A stretch of DNA of 64,000 nt from Beroe forskalii. Lineage: Eukaryota; Ctenophora; Nuda; Beroida; Beroidae. The stretch is taken from NCBI GenBank assembly GCA_011033025.1, contig WFMF01000282.1, positions 124,001 to 188,000 of the forward strand, given 5' to 3'. How positions within the stretch are numbered: position 1 is the first letter of the stretch; each line of letters begins with the position of its first letter. This document shows positions 12,012-28,475 of this stretch, in pieces. Under the pieces are notes generated by a model that was not told the origin of the DNA, searched no databases, and saw only the letters and a list, made by a program, of their open reading frames with translations. The translations under genes were made by a program, and so were the position numbers.

Positions 12012-12260
12012 GGTATCTCTCCCATATAAACGGCTCTGAGTGACGTCCGCGTCACAGATCTAAACGTCAATTTTTCTGTATCCTAAACCTAACCATAATC
12101 CTAACCAAAACCCTAACCTTAATCCTAACCCAAACCCCAACAAATCTTGACCCTAATCAAAACCCTAATCCTTAAAGCGCTAGGTGCGCTTAATTATATT
12201 TTTCTGAGTGACGTCATTGTCATAGATAATGAAGGATCCCGTTTATATGGGAGACCTACC
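12012..12260. mobile_element. Inverted-repeat element with telomere-like blocks, copy 1
   Basis: Terminal inverted repeats of about 22 bp (ggtatctctcccatataaa at the left; its complement with two mismatches at 12239-12260) bracket a 205-bp interior. The interior holds cctaacc/aaccctaac blocks and agcgctaggtgcgctt. It is noncoding and MITE-like. A second copy lies at 26349-26597. Confidence 0.7.
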
Positions 12261-12351
12261 AGTACCAGGTTTGCTCTAACCAGATCCCTAGTTTCGCAAC
12301 ACCCCTGGTTAGGGGAAGCCGGGGAAGGTCAGACAACGTCTGCACTGACAA

Positions 12352-14861
12352 GTAACACCTGGGTGTAACGCAGCGTAACATCTGGGTGTAACGCAGCGTA
12401 ACATCTGGGTGTAACGCAGCGTAACATCTGGGTGTAACGCAGCGTAACATCTGGGTGTAACACAGCGTAACACCTGGGTGTAACGCAGCTTAACACCTGT
12501 GTGTAACGCAGCGTAAAACCTGGGTGTAACGCAGCGTTACATCTGGGTGTAACGCAGCGTAACACCTGTGTGTAACGCAGCGTAACACCTGGGTGTAACG
12601 CAGCGTAACATCTGGGTGTAACGCAGCGTATTGCGTAACATCTGGGTGTAACGCAGCGTATTGCGTAACATCTGGGTGTAACGCAGCGTAACACCTGGGT
12701 GTAACGCAGAGTAACACCTGGGTGTAACGCAGCGTAACACCTAGCCTGGGTGTAACGCAGCGCGTAACACCTGGGTGTAACGCAGCGCGTAACACCTGGG
12801 TGTAACGCAGCGCGTAACACCTGGGTGTAACGCAGCGCGTAACACCTGGGTGTAACGCAGCGCGTAACACCTGGGTGTAACGCAGCGTAACATCTGGGTG
12901 TAACGCAGCGCGTAACACCTGGGTGTAACGCAGCGTAACATCTGGGTGTAACGCAGCGTAACATCTGGGTGTAACGCAGCGTAACATCTGGGTGTAACGC
13001 AGCGTAACATCTGGGTGTAACGCAGCGTAACATCTGGGTGTAACGCAGCGTAACATCTGGGTGTAACGCAGCGTAACATCTGGGTGTAACGCAGCGTAAC
13101 ATCTGGGTGTAACGCAGCGTAACATCTGGGTGTAACGCAGCGTAACATCTGGGTGTAACGCAGCGTAACATCTGGGTGTAACGCAGCGTAACATCTGGGT
13201 GTAACGCAGCGTAACATCTGGGTGTAACATCTGGGTGTAACGCAGCGTAACATCTGGGTGTAACGCAGCGTAACATCTGAGTGTAACGCAGCGTAACATC
13301 TGGGTGTAACGCAGCGTAACATCTGGGTGTAACGCAGCGTAACATCTGGGTGTAACGCAGCGTAACATCTGGGTGTAACACAGCGTAACACCTGTGTGTA
13401 ACGCAGCGTAACACCTGGGTGTAACGCAGCTTAACACCTGTGTGTAACGCAGCGTAACACCTGGGTGTAACGCAGCGTTACATCTGGGTGTAACGCAGCG
13501 TAACACCTGTGTGTAACGCAGCGTAACACCTGGGTGTAACGCAGCGTAACATCTGGGTGTAACGCAGCGTACTGCGTAACATCTGGGTGTAACGCAGCGT
13601 ATTGCGTAACATCTGGGTGTAACGCAGCGTAACACCTGGGTGTAACGCAGAGTAACACCTGGGTGTAACGCAGCGTAACACCTAGCCTGGGTGTAACGCA
13701 GCGCGTAACACCTGGGTGTAACGCAGCGTAACATCTGGGTGTAACGCAGCGCGTAACACCTGGGTGTAACGCAGCGTAACATCTGGGTGTAACGCAGCGT
13801 AACATCTGGGTGTAACGCAGCGTAACATCTGGGTGTAACGCAGCGTAACATCTGGGTGTAACGCAGCGTAACATCTGGGTGTAACGCAGCGTAACACCTG
13901 GGTGTAACGCAGCGTAACATCTGGGTGTAACGCAGCGTATTGCGTAACATCTGGGTGTAACGCAGCGTAACACCTGGGTGTAACGCAGAGTAACACCTGG
14001 GTGTAACGCAGCGTAACACCTAGCCTGGGTGTAACGCAGCGCGTAACACCTGGGTGTAACGCAGCGCGTAACACCTGGGTGTAACGCAGCGCGTAACACC
14101 TGGGTGTAACGCAGCGCGTAACACCTGGGTGTAACGCAGCGCGTAACACCTGGGTGTAACGCAGCGTAACATCTGGGTGTAACGCAGCGCGTAACACCTG
14201 GGTGTAACGCAGCGTAACATCTGGGTGTAACGCAGCGTAACATCTGGGTGTAACGCAGCGTAACATCTGGGTGTAACGCAGCGTAACATCTGGGTGTAAC
14301 GCAGCGTAACATCTGGGTGTAACGCAGCGTAACATCTGGGTGTAACGCAGCGTAACATCTGGGTGTAACATCTGGGTGTAACATCTGGGTGTAACGCAGC
14401 GTAACATCTGGGTGTAACGCAGCGTAACATCTGAGTGTAACGCAGCGTAACATCTGGGTGTAACGCAGCGTAACATCTGGGTGTAACGCAGCGTAACATC
14501 TGGGTGTAACGCAGCGTAACATCTGGGTGTAACGCAGCGTAACATCTGGGTGTTACGCGGCGTAACATCTGGGTGTAACGCAGCGTAACATCTGGGTGTA
14601 ACGCAGCGTAACATCTGGGTGTAACACAGCGTAACATCTGGGTGTTACGCGGCGTAACATCTGGGTGTTACGCAGCGTAACATCTGGGTGTTACGCAGCG
14701 TAACATCTGGGTGTTACGCAGCGTAACATCTGGGTGTAATGCAGCGTAGCATATGGGTGTAACGCCACGACATCTGGGTGTTACGCGGCGCAAGATCCAG
14801 GTATTACACAGAGTAACATCTGGGTGTTACGCGGCGTAACATCGAACATCTGGGTGTTACC
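12352..14861. repeat. 23-bp minisatellite, about 2.5 kb
   Basis: About 100 tandem copies of taacatctgggtgtaacgca-gcg, with variants carrying cacctgggtg, gcgcgtaac or attgcgtaac. The unit is not a multiple of three and one strand has no stops, so long minus-strand frames (up to 509 codons) appear; they are a composition effect, not a gene. Higher-order structure is present: a marker variant (cacctagcctggg) recurs near 12738, 13679 and 14017, and 12490-12760 repeats almost exactly 941 bp later. Confidence 0.95.
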
Positions 14862-15295
14862 GAAGAGCAGAAGTAGCAGTTAAATGTCTCTATATGTACT
14901 GGACGGTAGAACTAGATTGAATTGTAAAGATATACAAAATGTTCTGTAGAATTTCAATTAACGATTACCACGTTTAAAGCTTATCCATTACAAGTGTTTA
15001 ATTCTCAATAAATATAATCAATTCCTGCGTTCTGATTCCCATTCTCAGGTCAAAATATTATCTTATTCATTATTTATAAACAATAAAATAAACAGTTCAA
15101 TACTTGATAACGATAAAAAATAAATGATATGTGCATTGTAGTTGTACACAAGTTCAATGCGTAGAAGCACGTTCTTAAAGCTGAATAGAATTATTATTTA
15201 GGCAACATATAATTTCCATGTTATTATTTTAATCCGCCTACCAAATAAATTATTCTTCGTAAAACACAATAGAAATCTAGTATAAAAACACTACT
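14862..15295. other. AT-rich spacer downstream of SUCLG2
   Basis: No gene is seen. It lies between the minisatellite and the SUCLG2 stop codon and probably includes the SUCLG2 3' UTR and poly(A) site. Confidence 0.4.
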
Positions 15296-16774
15296 TCACT
15301 CCACACATCTGACAGCAGCCTGCGCCGCATCCTCAAACTGATCGTGCGCATGGATATCAAGTCCTGAGTTCGCCATGAGTTCCCGGGCGGCATCCATATT
15401 GGCACCCTTTAACCTCACCACCAGGGGCAGCTCCAACTTGCTCTTCCTACAGGCGCTGATAATCCCTCCAGCGATGATCTTACAGTCCACGATCCCTCCG
15501 AATATGTTGACGAATATGGCCTTAACCGCAGGGTCCTGGGTCAGGATGTTGAAGGCCTTTTCAACCTGCTCCTCCTGGACCTTACCGCCCACGTCCAGGA
15601 AGTTGGCCGGGCTGCCCCCGTGTAGCTGGATGATGTCCATGGTGGCCATGGCCAGCCCGGCCCCGTTCACCATGCACGCGATGTTGCCGTCCATGGCGAT
15701 GTAGTTGAGGTCGTACCTCGCCGCTTCCAGCTCTCTTGGATCACTCTCGCTCGTATCCTCCATTCCGAATATCTCCTTCTGACGGAACTCCGCGTTATCG
15801 TCGAAGTTAATCTTGGCGTCGAAACACACCACCTCCCTCTCGTCCGTCAGTCCGAAGGGGTTTATCTCGACTTGAGTAGCGTCCACCCCGACAAACAGCT
15901 CGTAAAGCTTCTTTATCTCGCTCGCTGCTTCGCTCACAGCACTCCCCTCGAACTCCAGCTTCTGCGCGAGATCCAGAGCCATGTCGTCCGTTACCCCCGT
16001 GAAGATGTCCACGGGGATCTTGAAGACTCGTTCCGGGGTCTGCTCGGCTACCTCCTCAATGTCCACGCCTCCGTCCGGGGACGCCACAATCACAGGACCC
16101 CCGAACGTCCGGTCCAGCACTATCGCCAGGTACGTTTCCTTGACGATGTTCAGCGCTTTGGCGACCATCACGTTGCTTACCGGGCTGCCTTGAGCGGAAG
16201 TCTGTTTAGTAACCAGGTTATATCCGATCATTTGCTCCGTCAGACTCCCTATCTCGGCTGGGTCACGTGACAACTTCACCCCGCCCTTGAGACCGCTGCT
16301 GAACGTTCCTTTACCTCGACCTCCGGCTAGGATCTGGGCTTTGAGTACGATCTCGTCCGCTCCTCGCTCGTGCAGCATGACTTGAGCTTTCTCTGCGGCC
16401 TCGGCAGCGGAACCAGCCATGAGGAAGGGCTGGATGGTAACTCCGTACTTATCCATGAGACCTTTACTCTGGTATTCCTGGGGAGAATGGGGCATTAGAC
16501 GCGTTATTGTGGCATGAAATGCATAATTTGCTTGGAAATAATACGATCAAAAGCGATTTCAATGGGTATTGGAAGGATATTGGAGCCTGCACCATGAGAA
16601 CACATGAGAACACATGAGGGAATACCAAGTACCCACGGCATGATGCCTAAGAGGGGTCTACTTTAAGAAGCTCCCTAGTGGACGTTGTCTGGCGTATCAC
16701 AGTACCTGGAGGTTGAGGCATCTGGCGAGTCCTGGCTGGCAGCACACCACTCTCCGCAACAGCCTCGTAGCCAT
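15296..16774 (-). CDS. SUCLG2: Succinyl-CoA ligase [GDP-forming] subunit beta, mitochondrial
   Basis: Two exons. Exon 1 (16706-16774) encodes MATRLLRRVVCCQPGLARCL then NLQ, a basic, acid-free mitochondrial presequence, and ends at a gtactg donor. Exon 2 (15296-16477) follows a cattctccccag acceptor and starts EYQSKGLMDKYGV, so the family junction LNLQ-EYQSK is restored in phase. The ATG at 16495 lies in the intron and is not the start. Product 416 aa, near the usual 430. ATP-grasp features: EIVLKAQILAGGRGKG, GGVDIEEVAEQTPE, ATQVEINPF and VCFDAKINFDDNAEFRQK. The C-terminal ligase domain has NGAGLAMATMDI and GGSPANFLDVGG. VCFDAKINFDDNAEFRQ fits SUCLG2 better than SUCLA2. Role: TCA-cycle substrate-level phosphorylation with the alpha subunit. 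The left duplication border falls inside exon 2 near 15988. Confidence 0.93.
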
Positions 16775-17983
16775 CCTACTCAAATGAAGGGTTACAAGAG
16801 GCATGGGAATGGTAGTGAAATTTTAGTGAATTGGTAGTAAAATGATAGTGAAATATGGAAATAGTAGGGAAATGGTAGTGATTGGAGTATCATATTTTGG
16901 CATATTTAACAGCTGCAATCTCGTTTACACTCAATTTCCCCGAATTGGTGCCAACACTTCGGTATATATTTTTGATATAAACTCTAGATGCGATAAGATT
17001 ATAATTGGTACAAACTGTGGCACGCTAATTACTTATATCACCTAGGAGAGGGTAAGGGTATAAATGATTGCTCCTGTACACTTTATCAGGGGGGATTGAA
17101 TCAGGCAATAACCAGAGTAAAACGTAGTCATAAATTCAGAAACACATCATAATATAAACATCAAAGTAATTTTACGTTAAATCTAATAAAGATCAAATAG
17201 TTCATGTGTTATTGATAAAAAACGATATATTTAGAGGGAAAGCGTTATTAAGTATACAAGTCAAACTACAAATCTATGGTATGATGATTATGGAACTCAA
17301 CTTGAAAGCCAACGTTTTGAAATGAAACGTGAACTACGGCTTTTTATGTATTATTCAGTGCAACGTATTTTGTTAGCTCAGAAAAGTACGTAAACTGTAA
17401 CACTAAACTTTCGCAAACTAAGACTTTTCATCCCTTCAAACAAGGCATTTTCTACGCACCCTTTTAACTTTATACATCAGTTGGGAGCCGTGGTTCCACA
17501 GTTTTCTGCTATTTAAACGTTTGAAACTCAATCACTTTTCAACGATATTTGGAAACATACCGAATATTTAAGTTAATATCTGAAACAACTGCATAACACC
17601 TCAACAGAGATACTTTATAATAGAAAGCTGCGAAAGAATCATATATATATTACGTAACTTAACTACGAAATTATGTATATATCAGTATATCTTACACGCC
17701 ATCTATATATTGTAATATACATGATACAAACGAAATACTCGCACTCAATATTCTCTGATATTTACCGTGTATATGTAACACGAGCTGGTTTATGTATATA
17801 TTTATGTTACGTAGATATACATTATTCACTCTTCCACAGGTTGTGCTGTAACAGCCGACGGAGTAAAAGCTTACCAACACCACACACAGGATCAACCAAT
17901 CAGAGTGCGGTACGAAATATATTCCTGCGCTCTGATTGGTTAAACTTTGCGGTGGGTAAACTATATATGGTGACTCCGCTACA
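16775..17983. other. SUCLG2 upstream / ARF downstream spacer, unit 1
   Basis: No exon is seen. The 1.2 kb is AT-rich and strongly conserved with 32792-34001 in unit 2, including a tatatcagtatatcttacac-rich block near 17675. It should hold the SUCLG2 promoter and ARF 3' UTR. Confidence 0.45.
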
Positions 17984-23257
<5,274 letters not shown>

Positions 23258-23809
23258 TTAGTTAGATCCAGTTGAGAGGAAAGCAACAATACAGGCTGAT
23301 GTGACAGAAGAACCCAGGTAGTTTGCTCCAGCACTGAAATTCTTGAGCACATAGAAACTCAGGATAATGGTAAGGAAGAGGAAGAGGGCATTGTTATAGA
23401 AAATACTGAAATGTGTAGCTTCCAAATCAGCAACTTCAGTTTTCTTGAAGAGTACCCGATCATCTTTCTCCTTCTTCACAGCCTTCTTCTTCTCACTGGA
23501 AGCATCAGCCACCTGCTGCATAACCTCAGCAGTAACCCCAGCATGCCTTCTCTGGGCTATTTTATGTTTCAGTGAATACTTCACATTTTTGTAGGCAAGG
23601 GACATTAGGAAGGTAGAAATGAGGGTAACAATCCCAAACATGATACCATAAGTATTCAGCTCCAGCTGCTGTATCCTCCAAAAGAGCCAAATGGGAAGTG
23701 CTGAGACAAACAGAGCATTGAGGTGGAAAAGAATGGAGGTGCTGCGAGGCACCTTCCTAGAGAAATCATTGAGCAGGATTTCTTCCTCAGCAGTCAATGG
23801 AGCTGACAT
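23258..23809 (-). CDS. SSR3: Translocon-associated protein subunit gamma, copy 1
   Basis: Single 183-aa frame from ATG 23809. It follows TRAP-gamma along its length: EEEILLNDFSRKVPRSTS, FVSALPIWLFWRI, LAYKNVKYSLKHKIAQRR, KKEKDDRVLFKKTEVADLEA, FSIFYNNALFLFLTIILSFY and the terminal FLSTGSN. Four membrane segments are predicted (about 25-45, 53-73, 133-155, 163-180) with a charged cytosolic loop (75-130) rich in Lys. TRAP-gamma is the multi-pass TRAP subunit that binds Sec61 and ribosome at the ER. The gene shares strand with ARF and SUCLG2. The duplicate at 40521-41072 is identical over the coding sequence as far as I can read. A TTAACTAACTGAGGA word precedes the ATG, as in ARF copy 1. Animal SSR3 usually has introns; none is visible in the coding part here. 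Confidence 0.93.
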   Translation of the reverse strand: MSAPLTAEEEILLNDFSRKVPRSTSILFHLNALFVSALPIWLFWRIQQLELNTYGIMFGIVTLISTFLMSLAYKNVKYSLKHKIAQRRHAGVTAEVMQQVADASSEKKKAVKKEKDDRVLFKKTEVADLEATHFSIFYNNALFLFLTIILSFYVLKNFSAGANYLGSSVTSACIVAFLSTGSN

Positions 23810-24077
23810 GGTCCTCAGTTAGTTAATTATTATAAATAAACTAAATTCATGTGAATATCAGAGTATTAGGAATGAAACTCAATTAAACAAGACAGGTTAC
23901 ACAACATGCATGTATCAATGAAGTAACTTTTTCACTTGATCAATGACTTTGACCAAGAGAGACTGAATGATGAAGATGTAATAAGCAATAACACATCTAA
24001 CTGGTAAATATATTACAACTTACACAGTTGATTTCATTCAACTTCATTAGTGTCTGCTATTACTTTACTATTTAAGT

Positions 24078-25230
24078 TATAATAATAATAAATAAATATT
24101 GACAATTATAAAGCACTTCTTTTAAGCAAGCTTTCACACAGAAGTGCTTGCAACATATCAATCCTACATGTTGATAAATAAATAAATGATTAACTTCAAA
24201 AGAAATCTTAAATTAGTTTAGAATCTAAGATGTCATAGCAGTAAAGCTAAATTCCTAATAAAGTAATAACTAATAAATAAACAATCCTAAATTATTAACT
24301 AACAATGAATTAAAGAATAAAATATCCAAAGCAAGAGACTAAAATCATAGTGCAAAATGCTTACGAACTAAATGACATGTAATAGGCAAAGTTGCTGTAA
24401 TATCCTGTTTCACAACACAAACATTATTCAATCAGATTTCTTATTGTAACTTCAGATGCACTAAATAAATAAGTTTTGAGCAATGCTTTAAACGAATCAA
24501 CATCATCAGCAGAAACTATATGTTTAGGGAGTCTGTTCATTAGTTTAGGACCCACTACACTAAAGCTCTTATTGCCATAAAGTGTGCTAAAATTTGGAAC
24601 AATAAGTTGAAGAGAATGGCCATGATGTGAATAAACAAAGAGTTCCTTCAGATACTCAGGTGAATTACCAATAATAGATTTGTATGATAGCAAAGCTAAC
24701 TTAAATATAACTCGTTTTCTCACATTAAGCCAATGAAGTTCATTCAAGTCATTTTCCATGTGATCATGTTTATATTTTCCTGTTACAGTCTTAGCACATG
24801 CATTCTGAATTAACTGAAGCTGATTAAGAAGTTTTTCTGATATTCCAAAATATAGGCTGTTGCAGTAATCAAGGCATGATACTACAAGGGCATTTATAAT
24901 AGTTTTAACTGACATTTGGTTAGGAGGAATCTAATCTTGTTGACATTTCTAATTGTCCTAAAACATCTCTTCTTTAGTTCAGTGATTTGCTTACTTAACG
25001 TCAACTTTGTATCAAAGTAAAGACCAAGGTTCCTGAAGGATGACACAAATCGGATTGATATACCTGATGGAAGGTTGAGTCCCCCTATTCCAATATCATG
25101 CAATAACCTGTGACTACCCAGTATTGCTATTTGTGTTTTTGATCCATTCAATTGAAGAAAGTATTGGTCCATCCAGAACTGTATCCTTTCAATACATCTT
25201 TTCAATTCATATACCAAAACAACACCTTGA
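24078..25230 (-). mobile_element. 5'-truncated CR1/L2-like LINE, reverse transcriptase C-terminus
   Basis: Two overlapping minus-strand frames (24894-25217 and 24424-24915) make up the C-terminal end of a non-LTR reverse transcriptase: FRNLGLYFDTKLTLSKQITE, ISCLDYCNSLYFG-type, NELHWLNVRKRVIFKLALL and FSVVGPKLMNRLPKHI. The frame break lies near 24905. The 3' end on this strand is an (ATT/TTA)n tail at about 24078-24095. Catalytic FADD is not included, so it is inactive. The equivalent region of unit 2 lacks it. Confidence 0.85.
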
Positions 25231-25484
25231 GAGTGTGGTTTGATGTTAATTTAATCTTAATCACAATTGTCATATGACCAGAAAGAATTAAACTGTTCAA
25301 ATTATGGTGTAATGTGCTACTAAATGTAAACTTATTTGTTTTATTAAACTTATTTGTTTTTATTACTGTCCATGGTGGAAAAATGTGTCACTCAACCTTC
25401 CCCAGTTGAAAAGTTAAATTTTAGAATTTGAATGGTTTTCACATTTCCATATCACCATACCATCATAATCTCAGAATGTTGTGT

Positions 25485-25556
25485 CACACTTTGTGGAGTT
25501 CCTGAAGAAGAGATATTTTATCTCGAAACTGACAGTTGAATAGCGGTGCAAAGTGT
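25485..25556 (+). ncRNA. Hammerhead-ribozyme-like motif, copy 2
   Basis: Same architecture as 11253-11325. CTGAAGA (25502-25508), one extra A, a 6-bp stem II (25510-25515 with 25519-25524), GAAA (25525-25528), a 3-bp stem III around a GAC loop, then T at 25537 in the cleavage position. Proximal stem I is 25498-25501 with 25538-25541; distal stem I is 25486-25493 with 25549-25556. The following 60 bp (gtttgatttcatatttgaga...cacttcaaacata) match the flank of copy 1, so the repeat unit is larger than the motif. Confidence 0.6.
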
Positions 25557-25737
25557 ATGGGTTTGATTTCATATTTGAGAATTTTTGTGTTTCACTGAAA
25601 TGATCAATCACTTCAAACATAAATTTTAGAATGTAATTGTTTTGAATTATTATTTGATCTTTTTTTACAACTGTGGACTAGGTCAATGGAATACCACAGA
25701 TGTTAACAAACATGGACTTCAGCAACCAAATTCAATT

Positions 25738-25787
25738 ATAATAATAATAATTTAAACTTTTATATTATAGTGGCACATCAACTTATG
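25738..25787 (-). mobile_element. About 50-bp LINE 3' terminus
   Basis: The stretch aataataataatttaaac...cacatcaactta interrupts a sequence that is continuous in unit 2 (caattatgttcgcagcc near 47730). The same sequence forms the 3' end of the LINE copy at 49418, so this is an extreme 5' truncation. Confidence 0.7.
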
Positions 25788-26269
25788 TTCTCAGCCATGC
25801 TCTCAATTGTTAGTTGACCAATATTATTGAGAATTTAACAATCCTTCCATCTGGATGGCCAGATATTTATTTCTCAAATAGCCACTGGCCAGATATTAAT
25901 TTATTGCTGCTCAGACTAGTCACAGCCAAACTGAAATTTAGTACAATTTTTAGTAGCTTTCAAAGGTTAGTATCGATATCATTTGTAATCAACATCATAT
26001 AACATCTGTTAACAAAATTGCATTACTCCATAAATAATACTATCCTTCCACATTACTATCCAAATGGAAATTTAACCAAAATAACTCAGGTATGCAATTT
26101 GGAAAATAATAACATAATAAAATATAATACAATGCAATACAAAATTTTTGGAAATACATCAACACAATTCAGGCATAAAAACAGTGCTCATAAGATTATA
26201 TCATTTAATAAGCAATTTGTCAAAATATTGCGTCTCTTGGTGTTAACAGGTTATATGAAAATTTAAAAT

Positions 26270-27240
26270 TCCCTTGCCAGACGTTGTCTGGCGCAAAGGC
26301 AGAAGGAAGCCAGGCAACGTCTGACAAAGATATTTCCCTTGAAAATGTGGTATCTCTCCCATATAAACGGCCCTGAGTGACGTCACAGATCTAAACGTCA
26401 ATTTTTCTGTATCCTAAACCTAACCATAGCCCTAACCAAAACCCTAACCTTGATCCTAACCCTAACCCTAACAAATTTCGACCCTAATCCTGACCCTAAT
26501 TCTAGTCCTTAAAGCGCTAGGTGCGCTTAATTATATTTTTCTGAGTGACGTCATTGTCATAGATAATGAAGGCTCCCGTTTATATGGGAGACGTACCGAA
26601 AATGTTTTTACTTAGCTCGAGCTTGCCTCAATGGGTTACTATTGTCTGACGTCGTCAGACCCATTATTTCAAGGGGGTCTGGCAACGCCTGACAAAGTTA
26701 CTAAACAAGTAAAATTTTGTTTGAGTTGCGTGTTCGAAACCTGAGCTCACATAGGTGCTGTGTATGCACGCCGCGCGCTTCCCTACGGAAAGGCGCCGCG
26801 CAACGCAAACAGAGGTATATGGTATACGTGTTTAGAAACGAAGCGAAGTGCACTGCATTGTGGACATTATACGCACACCAATGCGGGCGCTGCTAACCAC
26901 GCACGGCCACATGTTACTTGTTACGTGTCCCTGTTTGTTCGCGCGCGCGCTTTCCGTAGAAAGGCCTTTTCTATAAAGGGAAAAGGCGCGCTCCACGCTC
27001 GCGCGCAGAAAAGAAGGCTCCGTAACATTTAGTAAAGTCGTGGCCTTATTTCCCCTAACCAGGGGCGCCACGCCGCGCACTCCGTCCGCGAAACCAAGGC
27101 ACTGGTTAGAGCAACCTTTCCTAAGCCCGCATAGGTGTGTGTACGCGCGCAGCGTTTCCCTACGAGGAAGCGCGCCGCGCAACGCAGACAGGGATATACG
27201 TGTTTAGCAAGAGCAACCTTATTTTAAATGAAATTTAAAT
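26270..27240. repeat. GC-rich repeat block inserted in unit 1
   Basis: It contains the telomere-like inverted-repeat element (26349-26597) and two copies of the cgcataggtgtgtgtacgcgcg module (about 26745 and 27125). It is bordered by aacgtctgacaaag/aacgcctgacaaag words. Open frames in it are short and overlap on both strands with CpG-rich composition; none resembles a protein. Confidence 0.6.
26349..26597. mobile_element. Inverted-repeat element with telomere-like blocks, copy 2
   Basis: 22-bp terminal inverted repeats (26349-26370 and 26576-26597) match those of 12012-12260. The interior again has aaccctaacc and cctaaccctaac runs and agcgctaggtgcgctt. Interior and ends are conserved between copies. 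Confidence 0.7.
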
Positions 27241-27900
27241 TTTGAAATAATTGATAATGGATCTGACGACGCCAGACAAATGATGGTTTGATACCATTGA
27301 TTTTATCTAATCTTATCTTATCTCTACCATATTGAATCATGATTATAAAAATACGGGTATTATAAAAAAAGGGTATAATTCATGTAAAAAGGGCCTCAAG
27401 TGAATTGCCCAAAAATAAATCAAAAGCTTGTTTAAGCTCAATTTTATTGGCAGTTCATTTTTTGCACCTTTGTTCTATGCAATTATTTTTGGGAAACAAA
27501 TTCAGCCATGCAGCTCTACTATGATATACCATTTTTTGGATCTAACAGCCATGTAATACACATTTCTGGTACAATTGAATTGAAGAAATTGCCACTGGGA
27601 CAAAAGTGTTAGTTTACTCCCAATTCCCTCTAGTTCATGCTTGAAAAGCAAAATGGAAGTAACAAAAAGCCACAGTAAGTTTTTCAAAACATCAAAATAT
27701 ATCATTTATTCTGAACATTTGTTTTATTCTGATTGCAATCTTTTGAGCTCTGATTTTAGAATTTTGCTGTTGTATTTTCAAATATATTTCCAAATCATTT
27801 ATATTATTTGTTGAACTTGATTGCTTTTAGCATTGACTGAGGGAGACCCCATAGTGAAACACTAAGAATGCAAAAATGGATTCAAATCAGAACTACTTTA

Positions 27901-27984
27901 CACCGCTGGTTTACTGCCAGTTTCGAGAATACAACATTGAAAATGATTATATTATTTCTCGTCTTCAGAAAACTCCATTTGGTG
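27901..27984 (-). ncRNA. Hammerhead-ribozyme-like motif, copy 3
   Basis: On the minus strand: CTGAAGA, one extra base (C), stem II GAGAA with TTCTC around a longer loop, GAAA, stem III ACT...AGT around GGC, then A in the cleavage position. Proximal stem I is weak (two A-T pairs); distally CACC (27981-27984) pairs with GGTG (27901-27904). More decayed than the other two copies. Confidence 0.45.
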
Positions 27985-28475
27985 ATAAGCACCTTCCTCA
28001 AATTTGATTGTATAAAGTAGTGTTGTAAAGTTTATATATTATTGTATATAAATTATATTATTGTATATAAATTATTATTGTATATAAATTAGTCTTTCAT
28101 GAGTATAATACCATGAATTTGTTCTTGGTACCAATGTCATTATCAAAAAGATTTCCTTTCCTCAGAGCCAGTCTCACTTGCCTTGATCATCCAGAAGAAT
28201 ATCTCTGATGACAATAGAAATAATATGTAAGTATGCTGAATTTGATTGCTCATGGTTAGTAAAACACCATCAAACTTCAAATCAAACTAACTTACATTGC
28301 AAGTTTTAATACTAATTTCGAGTTTACATTGAAACATTACTTCTTGAATATATACCTAAATTTCTGGAAAGAAGAAAATCAATTGATTTCTAACCTAACT
28401 TAGAGTGTTATAGACTCAATTGTTACTCAACTTTTCTCTATCTTTCAATGTAATAAATAAAAACAGGTTCTATAA

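Noticed and set aside
12061-12170. True telomere end or chromosome fusion
   Set aside because: The cctaaccc blocks are short and degenerate, lie inside a repeated inverted-end element, and occur twice in the window.
12329-14637. Six long minus-strand open frames (up to 509 codons) with LRYTQMLRCVTPRCYAA repeats
   Set aside because: They arise from a 23-bp tandem repeat lacking stops on that strand in several frames at once. Several overlapping frames are equally open and there is no domain or start signal.
12352-14861. CRISPR array
   Set aside because: There are no unique spacers. It is a contiguous minisatellite in a eukaryotic genome.
15375-16270. Plus-strand open frames opposite SUCLG2
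   Set aside because: They are antisense shadows of a GC-rich coding exon, with no family resemblance.
16478-16495. ATG at 16495 as the SUCLG2 start (MPHSPQ...)
   Set aside because: The six codons are intronic: cattctccccag is an acceptor, and an upstream exon supplies a mitochondrial presequence that restores the family junction LNLQ-EYQSK.
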